DNA of 64,000 nucleotides, from the NCBI RefSeq assembly GCF_017641085.1, contig NZ_JAEPPI010000002.1, positions 620,001 to 684,000 on the forward strand, in the 5' to 3' direction. A program made the translations under genes and the position numbers. A model generated the notes under the pieces. The model worked only from the letters and a program-made list of their open reading frames with translations, made no database searches and had not been told where the DNA came from. The stretch comes from Gracilimonas sp. (GTDB lineage Bacteria > Bacteroidota > Rhodothermia > Balneolales > Balneolaceae). Positions 1 to 8,235 of the stretch are shown here, piece by piece. The first letter of the stretch is position 1. Each line of letters starts with the position of its first letter.

Positions 1-190
1 TACGCGTACTGCTTGTTATATGCTTTACCTCGCAGTCTGCCTCTCTTTCTGAGTTGGGATTGGCTGGCCGTGGCGCAAGAATCACCACCTTGTTATTTTT
101 CCTCACTAATTCGTTACTTAATTGCGTAACATGGGTCTGAACCCCTCCGGGAATCGATAAATCGTAAGGGCACACCTGAATGATATTCAT
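1..190 (-). CDS. Glycosyltransferase family 4 (PimA-like), N-terminal fragment cut by window edge
   Basis: Translating the minus strand from the ATG at 188-190 gives 63 residues that remain open to the window edge. The N-terminus MNIIQVCPYDLSIPGG followed by VQTHV and VVILAP matches the first Rossmann strand and acceptor-binding loop of GT-B, GT4-family transferases of the PimA (phosphatidylinositol mannosyltransferase) type; that match is from family knowledge. The gene is divergent from the PLD-like gene, with 22 bp between the starts. In PimA-like enzymes the acceptor is a phospholipid, so a lipid-glycosylation role beside this lipid cluster is plausible. Most of the protein is outside the window, so donor and acceptor cannot be judged. 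Confidence 0.7.
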   Translation of the reverse strand, partial: MNIIQVCPYDLSIPGGVQTHVTQLSNELVRKNNKVVILAPRPANPNSEREADCEVKHITSSTR

Positions 191-212
191 ATTAAAACCG
201 CGTCGATAGTAT

Positions 213-1205
213 ATGTGTATAAATTACGCTGCCAGTGAAATCCGTGTTTTTATGGATAGCGATCATTTTTTTGAGCAGCTAACCGCTGATGTTCAAAATG
301 CCAGGCATTCAGTTTCCATCCAATGCATGAGTTTTGAGGCCGATCAGGTTGGTACCAAACTTATTGAATTGCTCGGCAGCAAGCCAACCCTCGAACGAAC
401 TTTGTTAATTGACGATTATTCGCGGTTTGTTGTGAATGATACATTTCTGAATGCCCCTCAGGGGTGGTTGAATAAAAACAACGCCCGCAAAGAGCGGCAG
501 GCTTTAGACGGATTATTGGAGCAGGCAAGACAGTCCGGAATTCGGGTAAAATTCACCAATCCCATGGGTTTTTTGATGTACCGATACCCGGCTCGTAATC
601 ATAAAAAAATGGTACTGGTCGATGAGGAGATATCCTACCTGGGTGGGATGAATTTTACGGAACATAATTTTGAGTGGAGTGATGCCATGGTTCGCCATAC
701 CAACCCTGATATCGCAGCTGCGCTCAAGGCATCATTTCAGGCAGACCTGAATGAGACAACGCCCCCACCAATTACCGAAATTAACCCGAAGACAGTGCTC
801 TACCTGTTAAACGGGTGGAAGACAAAGGAAGCTTATACAAATTTATTGGAGCGCGTTACTTCCAGTCGTAAGGTGGTTGCGCTCTCACCCTATATCTCTT
901 ACCCCATGCTGGATGCGATTGCCTCTGTTCCTGATAATCAGGTGATCCTTCCGAAGGCGAATAACAAACCACTAATGCATTATATACATAACCTTAAGCG
1001 GTATTCTGAAATTAATTTTAAATACGTATCAGGGAAAATGGTTCATGCAAAAATGCTTATTTTAGATGACGAAGTAGCTGTGTACGGGTCTTCAAATTTT
1101 GATGTCATCAGTTACTTTTTTGAAAAGGAAGTGGTAATGGTGAATAAAAATCCTGAACTGATAAAACAGCTAACTTCATTTACCTCACAGTTAATAAATA
1201 AATAA
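213..1205 (+). CDS. Phospholipase D-like / cardiolipin synthase-like protein
   Basis: The 330-residue protein carries two HKD half-sites: H130-x-K132-x4-D137 followed by G-G-M-N147, and H278-x-K280-x4-D285 followed by GSSN at 292-295. Two HKD motifs in one chain are the signature of the PLD superfamily, which includes bacterial cardiolipin and phosphatidyl transferases. There is no signal peptide and no clear N-terminal transmembrane pair, unlike ClsA, so it resembles the soluble ClsB/ClsC layout. It lies 6 bp upstream of a CDP-alcohol phosphatidyltransferase on the same strand and is probably cotranscribed with it. A phospholipid or phosphonolipid head-group exchange role is inferred from context; hydrolase activity is equally possible. 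An alternative start is the ATG at 252. Confidence 0.85.
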   Translation: MCINYAASEIRVFMDSDHFFEQLTADVQNARHSVSIQCMSFEADQVGTKLIELLGSKPTLERTLLIDDYSRFVVNDTFLNAPQGWLNKNNARKERQALDGLLEQARQSGIRVKFTNPMGFLMYRYPARNHKKMVLVDEEISYLGGMNFTEHNFEWSDAMVRHTNPDIAAALKASFQADLNETTPPPITEINPKTVLYLLNGWKTKEAYTNLLERVTSSRKVVALSPYISYPMLDAIASVPDNQVILPKANNKPLMHYIHNLKRYSEINFKYVSGKMVHAKMLILDDEVAVYGSSNFDVISYFFEKEVVMVNKNPELIKQLTSFTSQLINK

Positions 1206-1211
1206 CCATAG

Positions 1212-2162
1212 ATGTCTTCGAAGGGTTTTTTCAGCGAGTACGACAAGTCGATTAAGAATAGAATTGTTGAGGAAGGTTATGATCTTTATTTTAGTCGCCC
1301 CTGTGGGTATGTGCTTGCCAAATTTTTTCATAAGCTAAAATTTACTCCCACCAATATTTCTGTTTTGGGGATGCTGATCGGAGTAACCGGTGGGATTTTA
1401 CTGTATTGGCAGGATGTTCTGTTGTACACTTCCATCGGGTTTGTGCTGGTTACATTTGCAGGATTAATGGACAGTGCAGACGGACAAGCGGCCCGCATTT
1501 ATGATCAGCGATCGGAAATGGGGAAGTACCTCGATTTCTTTAATGATATGCTGGTTTTTATCAGTTGCTACCTGTTCGGGTTGCTCTATTTTACGGATAC
1601 ATACACCCTTGCCGGTATATTAGCTTTAGGGCTTGTTTCTGGCTATGTACACAGTATCAAATCGAACTTGTATGAATATTATAAAGGGGAGTTCCTTCAC
1701 TTTAGCCTGACAGATTCCAAACACCGGAATCCGCCCGTTGATCACATTAAAGAGAATTTTGACAGAACATCTTCTCTGCTTAGAAAGGTTACCTATCCCG
1801 TCTTGATTGATTATGTGAAGCGACAAAACAAGATCAAATTCAGAAGCGATGAAACAACCCGAATCTTTGAAGAAGCGAGGGAGCAGGATCCTCAAAAATT
1901 CAAAGAAATCTACGAGCGCAATAGTCGAAAAATGCTGGCAGGATGGGCCTGGGTGTGTGGTTCTAATGTAATGCGGAATGGTATCCTGGTATCCAGTCTG
2001 TTTGGGCGCATCGACATCTATGTAATCGCGAATATCGCCTCATACGGGCTATATCTTTTAGTTGGGAAGAAGCAAAATCAGGTAGATCGGCGAATTCTGA
2101 AAGAGATTGAAGACTGGGATCTTACTTCTTTAGAACGTACGTCTGCAGCAGAAGTGCAGTAA
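1212..2162 (+). CDS. CDP-alcohol phosphatidyltransferase family membrane enzyme
   Basis: The complete catalytic motif D-x2-DG-x2-AR-x8-G-x3-D-x3-D is visible: D87, D90-G91, A94-R95, G104, D108 and D112. This family transfers a phospho-alcohol from a CDP-linked donor to a second alcohol inside the membrane. The 316-residue protein is longer than simple PgsA-type enzymes and has a central hydrophilic insert around residues 155-240. It follows the PLD-like gene by 6 bp and runs 41 bp into the 3-prime end of the convergent MMPL gene. Beside a cytidylyltransferase-PEP mutase fusion, the attractive inference is that it uses CDP-aminoethylphosphonate, or another CDP donor, to make a phosphonolipid. 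The substrate is not proven by sequence. Confidence 0.88.
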   Translation: MSSKGFFSEYDKSIKNRIVEEGYDLYFSRPCGYVLAKFFHKLKFTPTNISVLGMLIGVTGGILLYWQDVLLYTSIGFVLVTFAGLMDSADGQAARIYDQRSEMGKYLDFFNDMLVFISCYLFGLLYFTDTYTLAGILALGLVSGYVHSIKSNLYEYYKGEFLHFSLTDSKHRNPPVDHIKENFDRTSSLLRKVTYPVLIDYVKRQNKIKFRSDETTRIFEEAREQDPQKFKEIYERNSRKMLAGWAWVCGSNVMRNGILVSSLFGRIDIYVIANIASYGLYLLVGKKQNQVDRRILKEIEDWDLTSLERTSAAEVQ

Positions 2163-4533
2163 AATAAGTGGCCAGTAACGTGGTGGTAATCCCCGCTATG
2201 GCAAGTATGCCTACCGATTCCATCCCGGGATGATCTATAAACATGAGTCCTATAAAACCTAAGATGGTCGTCACTGAGCAGGCTGCTAATACGGGAAAAC
2301 GCTCCGACAGAAAATAGGACAAGAACCCTGAATTATTTTTGATCCAGGAATCTACCAGGTGAATTCCATTATCAGCGCCCACCCCGATGATGATGGGGAA
2401 AACGATGACGTTGTACAGGTTGATATCGAAAGGAAAAACAGACCGGATGGTGAGCAGCATACCAATGGTAATCAATAGTGGGGCGGCAGCCATCAAAGCC
2501 TGTAATAACGAACGGTAGTAAACCAAAAGGATTCCGAAAATGGTAAGAAGGGGAGCCACGAAAAGAAAGGTGGATTCGCGGATCAACAACTCTAAAATGC
2601 TGGATGCAATAATAGAAGTACTGGCGGCATAAAATGTTTTCCCGGAATCAATACTGATAGAGCCGGAGCTTTTTCTAAACTGAATGGAAGTTTCTCCGTT
2701 CGACAAACTCATGGCAGGGTAGATAATCACAAGAGGGGCAATGGAGCCATCCTTAAAAAAGAATCGGTTTTTTATATAATTGGGAAGGGTCTCAATGGTG
2801 GGGGGAACCGTTTTCTCTACGATCTGCATCACTTCTTTTTCTTCGGAATCAAGATTTGCGAGAAACTCTTCATTATTCGTTAATAGCTGCTGAATGCCCT
2901 CCACTTTACGGGATTTCATGCTTAACTCTTGATCACTTACCGGGTAGCGGGTTGAGAAGGATTCCACTCGTTCAATATCTTTGTATTCATTCCCAATGCC
3001 TTCACTGATTTCAAAGAACAAGTCTTTAGATTGCTGAATGTTATCGGTGATAAAGTAGGAGGGCTCATGGTAACCACCTCCTTCTTCGGTCTCTGAGTTT
3101 AATGAATCGAAGGCGGAAGGGCCGGAATCGGGCTCCAGATCAGAAAAATTAAAGTTGAAACTAAGCGACTGTGCCCCGAAAAAAGCCCCAATGGAAATTA
3201 CAGTCAGCACCAAAGGAAGTGCCAAAGAACGGGTTCGCCTGCTGAGTCCGGGCAAAGACCCATCCAATAAGCTCACCGACTCCTGATTGCCGGCCGTGCG
3301 TTTTGAAACAGAAGGAGAAAAGAGCAAAAACAGGTAGGTAGAAAAGAGGTTCACCAAAATATTGATAAAAAATATGATGCCGAATTGGATGAACCCGTTG
3401 AACTCTGCAAAAATCAGACTCATAATTGCGAGTCCGGTTGTCAGGCAGCTTAAAAGAATGGGGCGGGTTGAAAAGAGGTAAGTCGATAACAACCTGCGAA
3501 TGGAGGTGAGACTCGGTGGATGCTGCTTATTCGCTGAATACAGGTGCAGAATATAGTCCAGGTTAATGCCGAACAGAATGCTGAAAATAATGCCCGTAAA
3601 TACATTGATTTCATTAAACAAGAATGAAGACAGGCCAATGGAAATGATGAAACCGGAGAACAACACAAAAAACATCAGTCCGAGGTCCATCAAAATATAC
3701 CGGGCTTTATATGCCGATTTTCGGTTTATAAGTATCATGTATGCCACAAGAAAGCCGATGAGGCTGAGGATGCCAATGATAAGCGCTTTGGTGATGGAAG
3801 CCTGAATGTCATTAATTTTGTGGTAGTGATCTACGTAGGAGCCGCCCCAAAACAGATCCAATCCGTTGTAATTCTGCTGGATCTCAGATTTCTTTTGCAG
3901 CAGCAGCTGATAGGTTTGCTCTACATTTGTGTAATCACTTTTTGGAAAGTCCGGCAAAAACAGCATGCTTATGACTGAGCTGTCCTCATTAATTTTGTAG
4001 CGGCGGGTATTGGCTACTTCCTCAAGTAAAACTGAAGAAAGAGCCCCTAATTCTAAATTGGACTCTTCTTCAGCCCCATCTTCCTCAAAATCCACGTACA
4101 GAGGATTGGCCTCCAGCTTCTTTTGGGTAACGTACTCATCCACCTCTTGATAAAGCCGGTCCAGCTCATCTTCCGTCATTAAAAATAAAGCCGATTCCCG
4201 GATATCGTATAAGTCATTCTCTAATTCAGCTCCCCGGAAAATCCGTTTTCCATTAGCTGTAAGCTTCAATAGGTTATCGCGAATAGCATGGGCGGGCTCA
4301 ATTACCGATTCGCCATTATTCGAGTGAATGATGAGTGAAAAGCCACCCTCGGTTGAATTGAGCTGCTCGAGCTTTTTGTAGGTGGAAAGGTGGTTATTGT
4401 CATCGGGAAGCAGGGCAATCAGTTCGCCGTTGAACTGAAGGTTCAATGCCCTGTACGACAGGAACCCAAAGGATAGAAGGTAACCGATAACAAGAACGAA
4501 CAGTATGTTTCGCGTCTTCGCTGAACTCATCAT
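2122..4533 (-). CDS. MMPL/RND-superfamily exporter, probable lipid transporter
   Basis: The 803-residue protein has the duplicated RND layout: one TM near residues 10-30, a periplasmic domain to about 240, a TM bundle at about 245-415, a TM near 440, a second periplasmic domain, and a C-terminal bundle at about 665-800. The segment around GINLDYILHLYS and its C-terminal counterpart GVGADNGIHLVDS are the paired TM4/TM10 Asp-containing helices expected for proton-coupled MMPL proteins. MMPL relatives move lipids or hopanoids to the outer leaflet or outer membrane. It is the last gene of the minus-strand phosphonate operon and overlaps the transaminase gene by an ATGA (4530-4533). Export of the phosphonolipid product is inferred. 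A second ATG lies immediately downstream of the chosen start. Confidence 0.88.
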   Translation of the reverse strand: MMSSAKTRNILFVLVIGYLLSFGFLSYRALNLQFNGELIALLPDDNNHLSTYKKLEQLNSTEGGFSLIIHSNNGESVIEPAHAIRDNLLKLTANGKRIFRGAELENDLYDIRESALFLMTEDELDRLYQEVDEYVTQKKLEANPLYVDFEEDGAEEESNLELGALSSVLLEEVANTRRYKINEDSSVISMLFLPDFPKSDYTNVEQTYQLLLQKKSEIQQNYNGLDLFWGGSYVDHYHKINDIQASITKALIIGILSLIGFLVAYMILINRKSAYKARYILMDLGLMFFVLFSGFIISIGLSSFLFNEINVFTGIIFSILFGINLDYILHLYSANKQHPPSLTSIRRLLSTYLFSTRPILLSCLTTGLAIMSLIFAEFNGFIQFGIIFFINILVNLFSTYLFLLFSPSVSKRTAGNQESVSLLDGSLPGLSRRTRSLALPLVLTVISIGAFFGAQSLSFNFNFSDLEPDSGPSAFDSLNSETEEGGGYHEPSYFITDNIQQSKDLFFEISEGIGNEYKDIERVESFSTRYPVSDQELSMKSRKVEGIQQLLTNNEEFLANLDSEEKEVMQIVEKTVPPTIETLPNYIKNRFFFKDGSIAPLVIIYPAMSLSNGETSIQFRKSSGSISIDSGKTFYAASTSIIASSILELLIRESTFLFVAPLLTIFGILLVYYRSLLQALMAAAPLLITIGMLLTIRSVFPFDINLYNVIVFPIIIGVGADNGIHLVDSWIKNNSGFLSYFLSERFPVLAACSVTTILGFIGLMFIDHPGMESVGILAIAGITTTLLATYFTALLLQTYVLKK

Positions 4534-5618
4534 TTTTTGAGGTATGATCGAATCTCAGCAATTACATACTTCAGATCCTCTTCGTATAAATCTCCAATTA
4601 CCGCCATGCGAAAGGTGTCCGTTTCCGGTATAACGCCCGGATAAACGGTGATGTTTCTTTCGTACAATGCATCATGAAAATGATCAAAACCCTCCGGCAG
4701 AATCCCGGTACGTTTTACAGCGATCAGAATTTTTGATTGCTGCTCATCAGGAAGGTAAAATTCGAATCCGATCTGCTTTAACCCATCGTATAAAATCTGC
4801 CAATTCCGTTGATAGCGCTCCCATCGCTTTCCCGGTGTTTCTTTCAGCGTTTCTTCAATGGCTTGTTTAAAGGCATAACAGACCTGAACCGGAGGTGTAA
4901 AGCGCAGTTGATTGTTCTCCTTCAGATACTTCCACTGTTTGTATAAGTCAAAATAGAAGCTTCCGGAGCTTTTCTTGAGAGATTGTTTCTGTTCTTTGTT
5001 GAAAATCACGAACGAAAGTCCTGCTACCCCATGAATGCATTTATTGGAGGAAGCCGCGAGGTAATCAATGTTCAGCTTTTTCAGGTCCATTGGATAGGCC
5101 CCGTATGAACTCATGGCATCCACGATCAGGGTGATATCCAGTTCGTCGCAAAGTTCACAGAATTCTTCCAGTGGATTCATCATGCCGGTAGAAGTTTCGT
5201 GATGGATAACAGCCAGGTGCGTAAAGTCGCCTTCTTGTAATCGTTGTCGGATAGCTTTTACGTCAGGATAATCGCCAAACTCATGAATGGTTTCATGAGG
5301 CAGCTGATAAGATTCACAAATCTGCCTCATTCGGATGCCATACGCACCATTGGTAACAATGAGCACTTTTTTTGAAGCATCAAGGGCGGAAGTCAATATG
5401 GCTTCAACAGCCCCTGTTCCGCTGGCTGCAAATAGACAGGCTTCGTAATCATCCTGCCCATTACCGATTGCCAACAGGCCATCCACAATTTCATTCATGA
5501 TCGCCCCGAATTCTCCCTCACGGGGACAGATGTCATTCACCACCAGAGCTTCCTTTGTATTTTGGGAGGTGGTTCCGGGGCCGGGGTTTAGTAAAATTTT
5601 TCGTTCAAGATCCTGCAT
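4530..5618 (-). CDS. 2-aminoethylphosphonate aminotransferase (PhnW/AepZ type)
   Basis: This 362-residue fold-type I, class V-like PLP enzyme has the family N-terminus NPGPGTTSQNTKEALVVNDI followed by CPREGEF. Further landmarks are SGTGAVEA near residue 66, ETSTG at 141-145, the cofactor-binding D167, and the Schiff-base lysine K193 in SSNKCIHGVAG. It interconverts phosphonoacetaldehyde and 2-aminoethylphosphonate. Position between the decarboxylase (3 bp gap) and the exporter (4 bp overlap) places it in the biosynthetic direction, as the third step after PEP mutase and phosphonopyruvate decarboxylase. No phosphonatase or C-P lyase gene is nearby, which argues against a catabolic role. Confidence 0.92.
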   Translation of the reverse strand: MQDLERKILLNPGPGTTSQNTKEALVVNDICPREGEFGAIMNEIVDGLLAIGNGQDDYEACLFAASGTGAVEAILTSALDASKKVLIVTNGAYGIRMRQICESYQLPHETIHEFGDYPDVKAIRQRLQEGDFTHLAVIHHETSTGMMNPLEEFCELCDELDITLIVDAMSSYGAYPMDLKKLNIDYLAASSNKCIHGVAGLSFVIFNKEQKQSLKKSSGSFYFDLYKQWKYLKENNQLRFTPPVQVCYAFKQAIEETLKETPGKRWERYQRNWQILYDGLKQIGFEFYLPDEQQSKILIAVKRTGILPEGFDHFHDALYERNITVYPGVIPETDTFRMAVIGDLYEEDLKYVIAEIRSYLKK

Positions 5619-5621
5619 GTG

Positions 5622-6746
5622 TCAATCCTCTGAAAGAAATTGCATGAAATTTTTCTTGTTTTCTGTGGGCGAAAGCGTGGGGCGGCCTAAATCTGACCGG
5701 GCTCCGGTTTTAGTCATGATCTCCAACAAAACGGGTCCTTCAGCATTCACAAACTCATCAAACTTGTTGTTCAAAGAAGAGAGGTCGCTTACCCGAAAGC
5801 TTTGTTTGTATCCGCAGCCTTCTGCAACCTTTCCAAAGTCTATATGAAATCCCGCAGTGGGCTGTCCACCAACCGACTCATGTGCTCCATTATTGATCAG
5901 AATATGATAGTAGTTAGAAGGCTGTTGCTCCCCGATAATCGCAAGGGCTCCCATGTGCATGATCATGGCTCCGTCACCGTCAATGCAAAATACCCGCCGG
6001 TTGTTTTTTTCCAAAGCGATACCCAGCGCTATCTGGGATGCGTGCCCCATACTGCCTACCGTAAGGAAATCGCGGTGGTGTCCGAGCCCGTGTTTTTTCC
6101 TCAGTTCAAAAAGCTCCCGCGAAGTTTTTCCGGTGGTTGATACAATAATGTCCTTCTCCCCAAACTTCTGAACGAGCTGCTCGAGCGCTTCTTCCCGTTT
6201 CAATGAATATGAATGGGTATTGGAGTCGCCCTGAAATGCATGCTTCTCAAAAGTATCAGGGGGAACCAGAAGCACATATGGAGAGGATTTCTTCCTCATG
6301 GTATCAAAAGCTGTGCCAAGCTGTTTCTCTACCTGCTGTTCATCGCTGCTTAAAATTGTGTAGGGCAGATCGAGAGCTTTCAGTTGCTCTTCCTGCGTTC
6401 TCCCGGGTTTGAGGTGCTGGGGTTCATCATTGGTTCCCGGCTTCCCTCTCCAGCCAACCATAATCAAAGCGGGGATGGAGTAAACCTCCTCGTCGGTTAG
6501 TGAAGTAAGCGGATTTACAATATTGCCAAAGCCTGAATTCTGGAGGTAAATCAGCGGAATTTTTCCTGTTGCAAGATGATAACCGGAGGCAATCGCTAAT
6601 GCCCCGCCTTCGTTGGCAGCAATTAAGGTATTACCCTTATCAAAAGCGTAGGAGCCAAAGTGCTTTAGCAGGGAATCGGGGACGCCCAGCATAAACTCGA
6701 CGTCCTGTTTTTCCAGCTGTTCATATAAAAAAGCGGGTTTTAGCAT
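5622..6746 (-). CDS. aepY: Phosphonopyruvate decarboxylase
   Basis: This 374-residue thiamine-diphosphate enzyme converts phosphonopyruvate to phosphonoacetaldehyde plus CO2, the step that makes the PEP mutase reaction effectively irreversible. Visible landmarks are GVPDSLLK at 21-28, the cofactor-activating glutamate E46 in AANEGGAL, and the ThDP/Mg motif GDG at 257-259 ending in NN at 285-286. The length is as expected for the single-chain family. It sits 5 bp after the PEP mutase fusion gene and 3 bp before the transaminase gene, a tight operon that implies coordinated translation. Confidence 0.95.
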   Translation of the reverse strand: MLKPAFLYEQLEKQDVEFMLGVPDSLLKHFGSYAFDKGNTLIAANEGGALAIASGYHLATGKIPLIYLQNSGFGNIVNPLTSLTDEEVYSIPALIMVGWRGKPGTNDEPQHLKPGRTQEEQLKALDLPYTILSSDEQQVEKQLGTAFDTMRKKSSPYVLLVPPDTFEKHAFQGDSNTHSYSLKREEALEQLVQKFGEKDIIVSTTGKTSRELFELRKKHGLGHHRDFLTVGSMGHASQIALGIALEKNNRRVFCIDGDGAMIMHMGALAIIGEQQPSNYYHILINNGAHESVGGQPTAGFHIDFGKVAEGCGYKQSFRVSDLSSLNNKFDEFVNAEGPVLLEIMTKTGARSDLGRPTLSPTENKKNFMQFLSED

Positions 6747-6751
6747 AGGTA

Positions 6752-8044
6752 TCAGTTTGGAAGGATATCCAGAATTTCTTTGATCGACATACAGTATTCG
6801 TCTGCTTCAAGTGAGCGTTTGTGAGTAAGAATAGATTCAGCCGTTTTCTTCATCGCCGGGAAGGCACTCCGCAGCAGGTGGTTGGCATAAATCACAATGT
6901 TAAATCCGGCATCAATCAGCTCCTGCTCGGTAAACTGGTTATAGGAAGAGGGCACCGAAATGGCGGGTACTTTATAATCAAACTTCTGATACTCCTTCAT
7001 GAACTCGAAGATCTCTTCGCCGTCTTTTTTACGGCTGTGAATCATGATTCCATCGGTACCAGCCTCAATGTAAGCCTTCGCGCGTTTCAGGGCTTCATCC
7101 ATCCCTGCATTGGCAATCAGGCTCTCGATACGGGAAATAATCATGAAGTCAGAAGTTACCTGAGCTTTCTTGGCGTTGGAAATTTTCTCACAGAATACAT
7201 CAATATCTTCCAGCTCCTGCTTCACTTCAGTTCCGAATAACGAGTTTCTTTTCAAGCCGGATTTATCTTCAATAATGACGGCAGAAACTCCCAGTCGCTC
7301 CATGTTCTTTACCATCAGCTCGAAGTGTTCAATGGGTCCACCGGTGTCCCCATCCAGAATGATGGGTTTAGTGGTTACATCGAGAATATCGCTGATGGTT
7401 TGAATTCGGGATGTCCGGTCCACGTATTCCGTATCTGGTTTCCCCTTTGCGGTAGAGTCGGTGAGGCTGCTAACCCAGATGGCATCAAACTCTCTGAGTT
7501 CACCCTCGGCTTCTACTTTGGTTTCTTCGACAATAAGGCTTGAGATGCCGTTGTGAGCTTCCATTACCCGTACGATAGGCTTCGCCGACAAAAGACGTCG
7601 CAGCATTTTTCTGCGGATATCGGGGGTGGTGCCAATTTCACGTAAGGCCTCCCGAAGCCCGGATGATGATATCCCCTCGGTATAATCCGGCTCAACCAGC
7701 TTGCCTCCCCACTCGTCCAGTATGCTAATAACTTTCTGGCGGACGTGTTTTTGGGGACCTACTTTCCAATCAGTTCCATGAACCACATAATCAGGCTTTA
7801 GCTTTCGCAGGTTTTCCTCATAGTCCAGTGTTTTTTGGAGAACAACTTTGCTGACGCCTTTAATATTTTCCAGAATACGTTTTCGTTCTTCATACTCCAG
7901 GAAAGGAATGCGGCTGAATTTGGTAACTGCCTCGTCCGACAATAAACCTACGGTCACTTCCCCTAACTCTCTTGCCTTTTCAATAATATTTATGTGGCCG
8001 TGATGGATAATATCTGTACCCATCCCTACATATACTTGCTTCAT
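6752..8044 (-). CDS. aepX: Cytidylyltransferase-PEP mutase fusion protein
   Basis: This 430-residue two-domain protein starts with a nucleotidyltransferase domain (about 1-140) with HHGH at 14-17 and ISSSGLREAL at about 125-134, the two CTP-binding motifs of TagD/PCT-like enzymes. The C-terminal domain (about 150-430) is an isocitrate-lyase-superfamily barrel with DGDTGG at 231-236 and the PEP mutase signature EDK-x5-NS (E259 to S268), which separates mutases from lyases. PEP mutase makes phosphonopyruvate; the fused domain probably activates the finished aminophosphonate with CTP. Fusing the first and last soluble steps fits a lipid or glycan tailoring pathway better than a free antibiotic. 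It is the first gene of the operon. The domain calls are strong; the cytidylylation substrate is inferred. Confidence 0.94.
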   Translation of the reverse strand: MKQVYVGMGTDIIHHGHINIIEKARELGEVTVGLLSDEAVTKFSRIPFLEYEERKRILENIKGVSKVVLQKTLDYEENLRKLKPDYVVHGTDWKVGPQKHVRQKVISILDEWGGKLVEPDYTEGISSSGLREALREIGTTPDIRRKMLRRLLSAKPIVRVMEAHNGISSLIVEETKVEAEGELREFDAIWVSSLTDSTAKGKPDTEYVDRTSRIQTISDILDVTTKPIILDGDTGGPIEHFELMVKNMERLGVSAVIIEDKSGLKRNSLFGTEVKQELEDIDVFCEKISNAKKAQVTSDFMIISRIESLIANAGMDEALKRAKAYIEAGTDGIMIHSRKKDGEEIFEFMKEYQKFDYKVPAISVPSSYNQFTEQELIDAGFNIVIYANHLLRSAFPAMKKTAESILTHKRSLEADEYCMSIKEILDILPN

Positions 8045-8235
8045 TTACAGCTGATTTGGTATTTAAAATTCGATCAAGCCAAAATAAGGCAAGAATGAGT
8101 CAAATCGCAGTCCCTTTTGGAATAATATCAGGATAATTTAAGGGCAGAAAAGTCCCCGGGTTTTTAAAGATTCGGGAATTATTCCATTTCTGTTATTTTT
8201 AAAGGATTAATTAACCGAATTCAAAACAGGGAGAC

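Noticed and set aside
3450..3805. Small ORFs on both strands inside the MMPL gene.
   Set aside because: Overlapping shadows of a well-supported gene without ribosome sites or recognisable domains.
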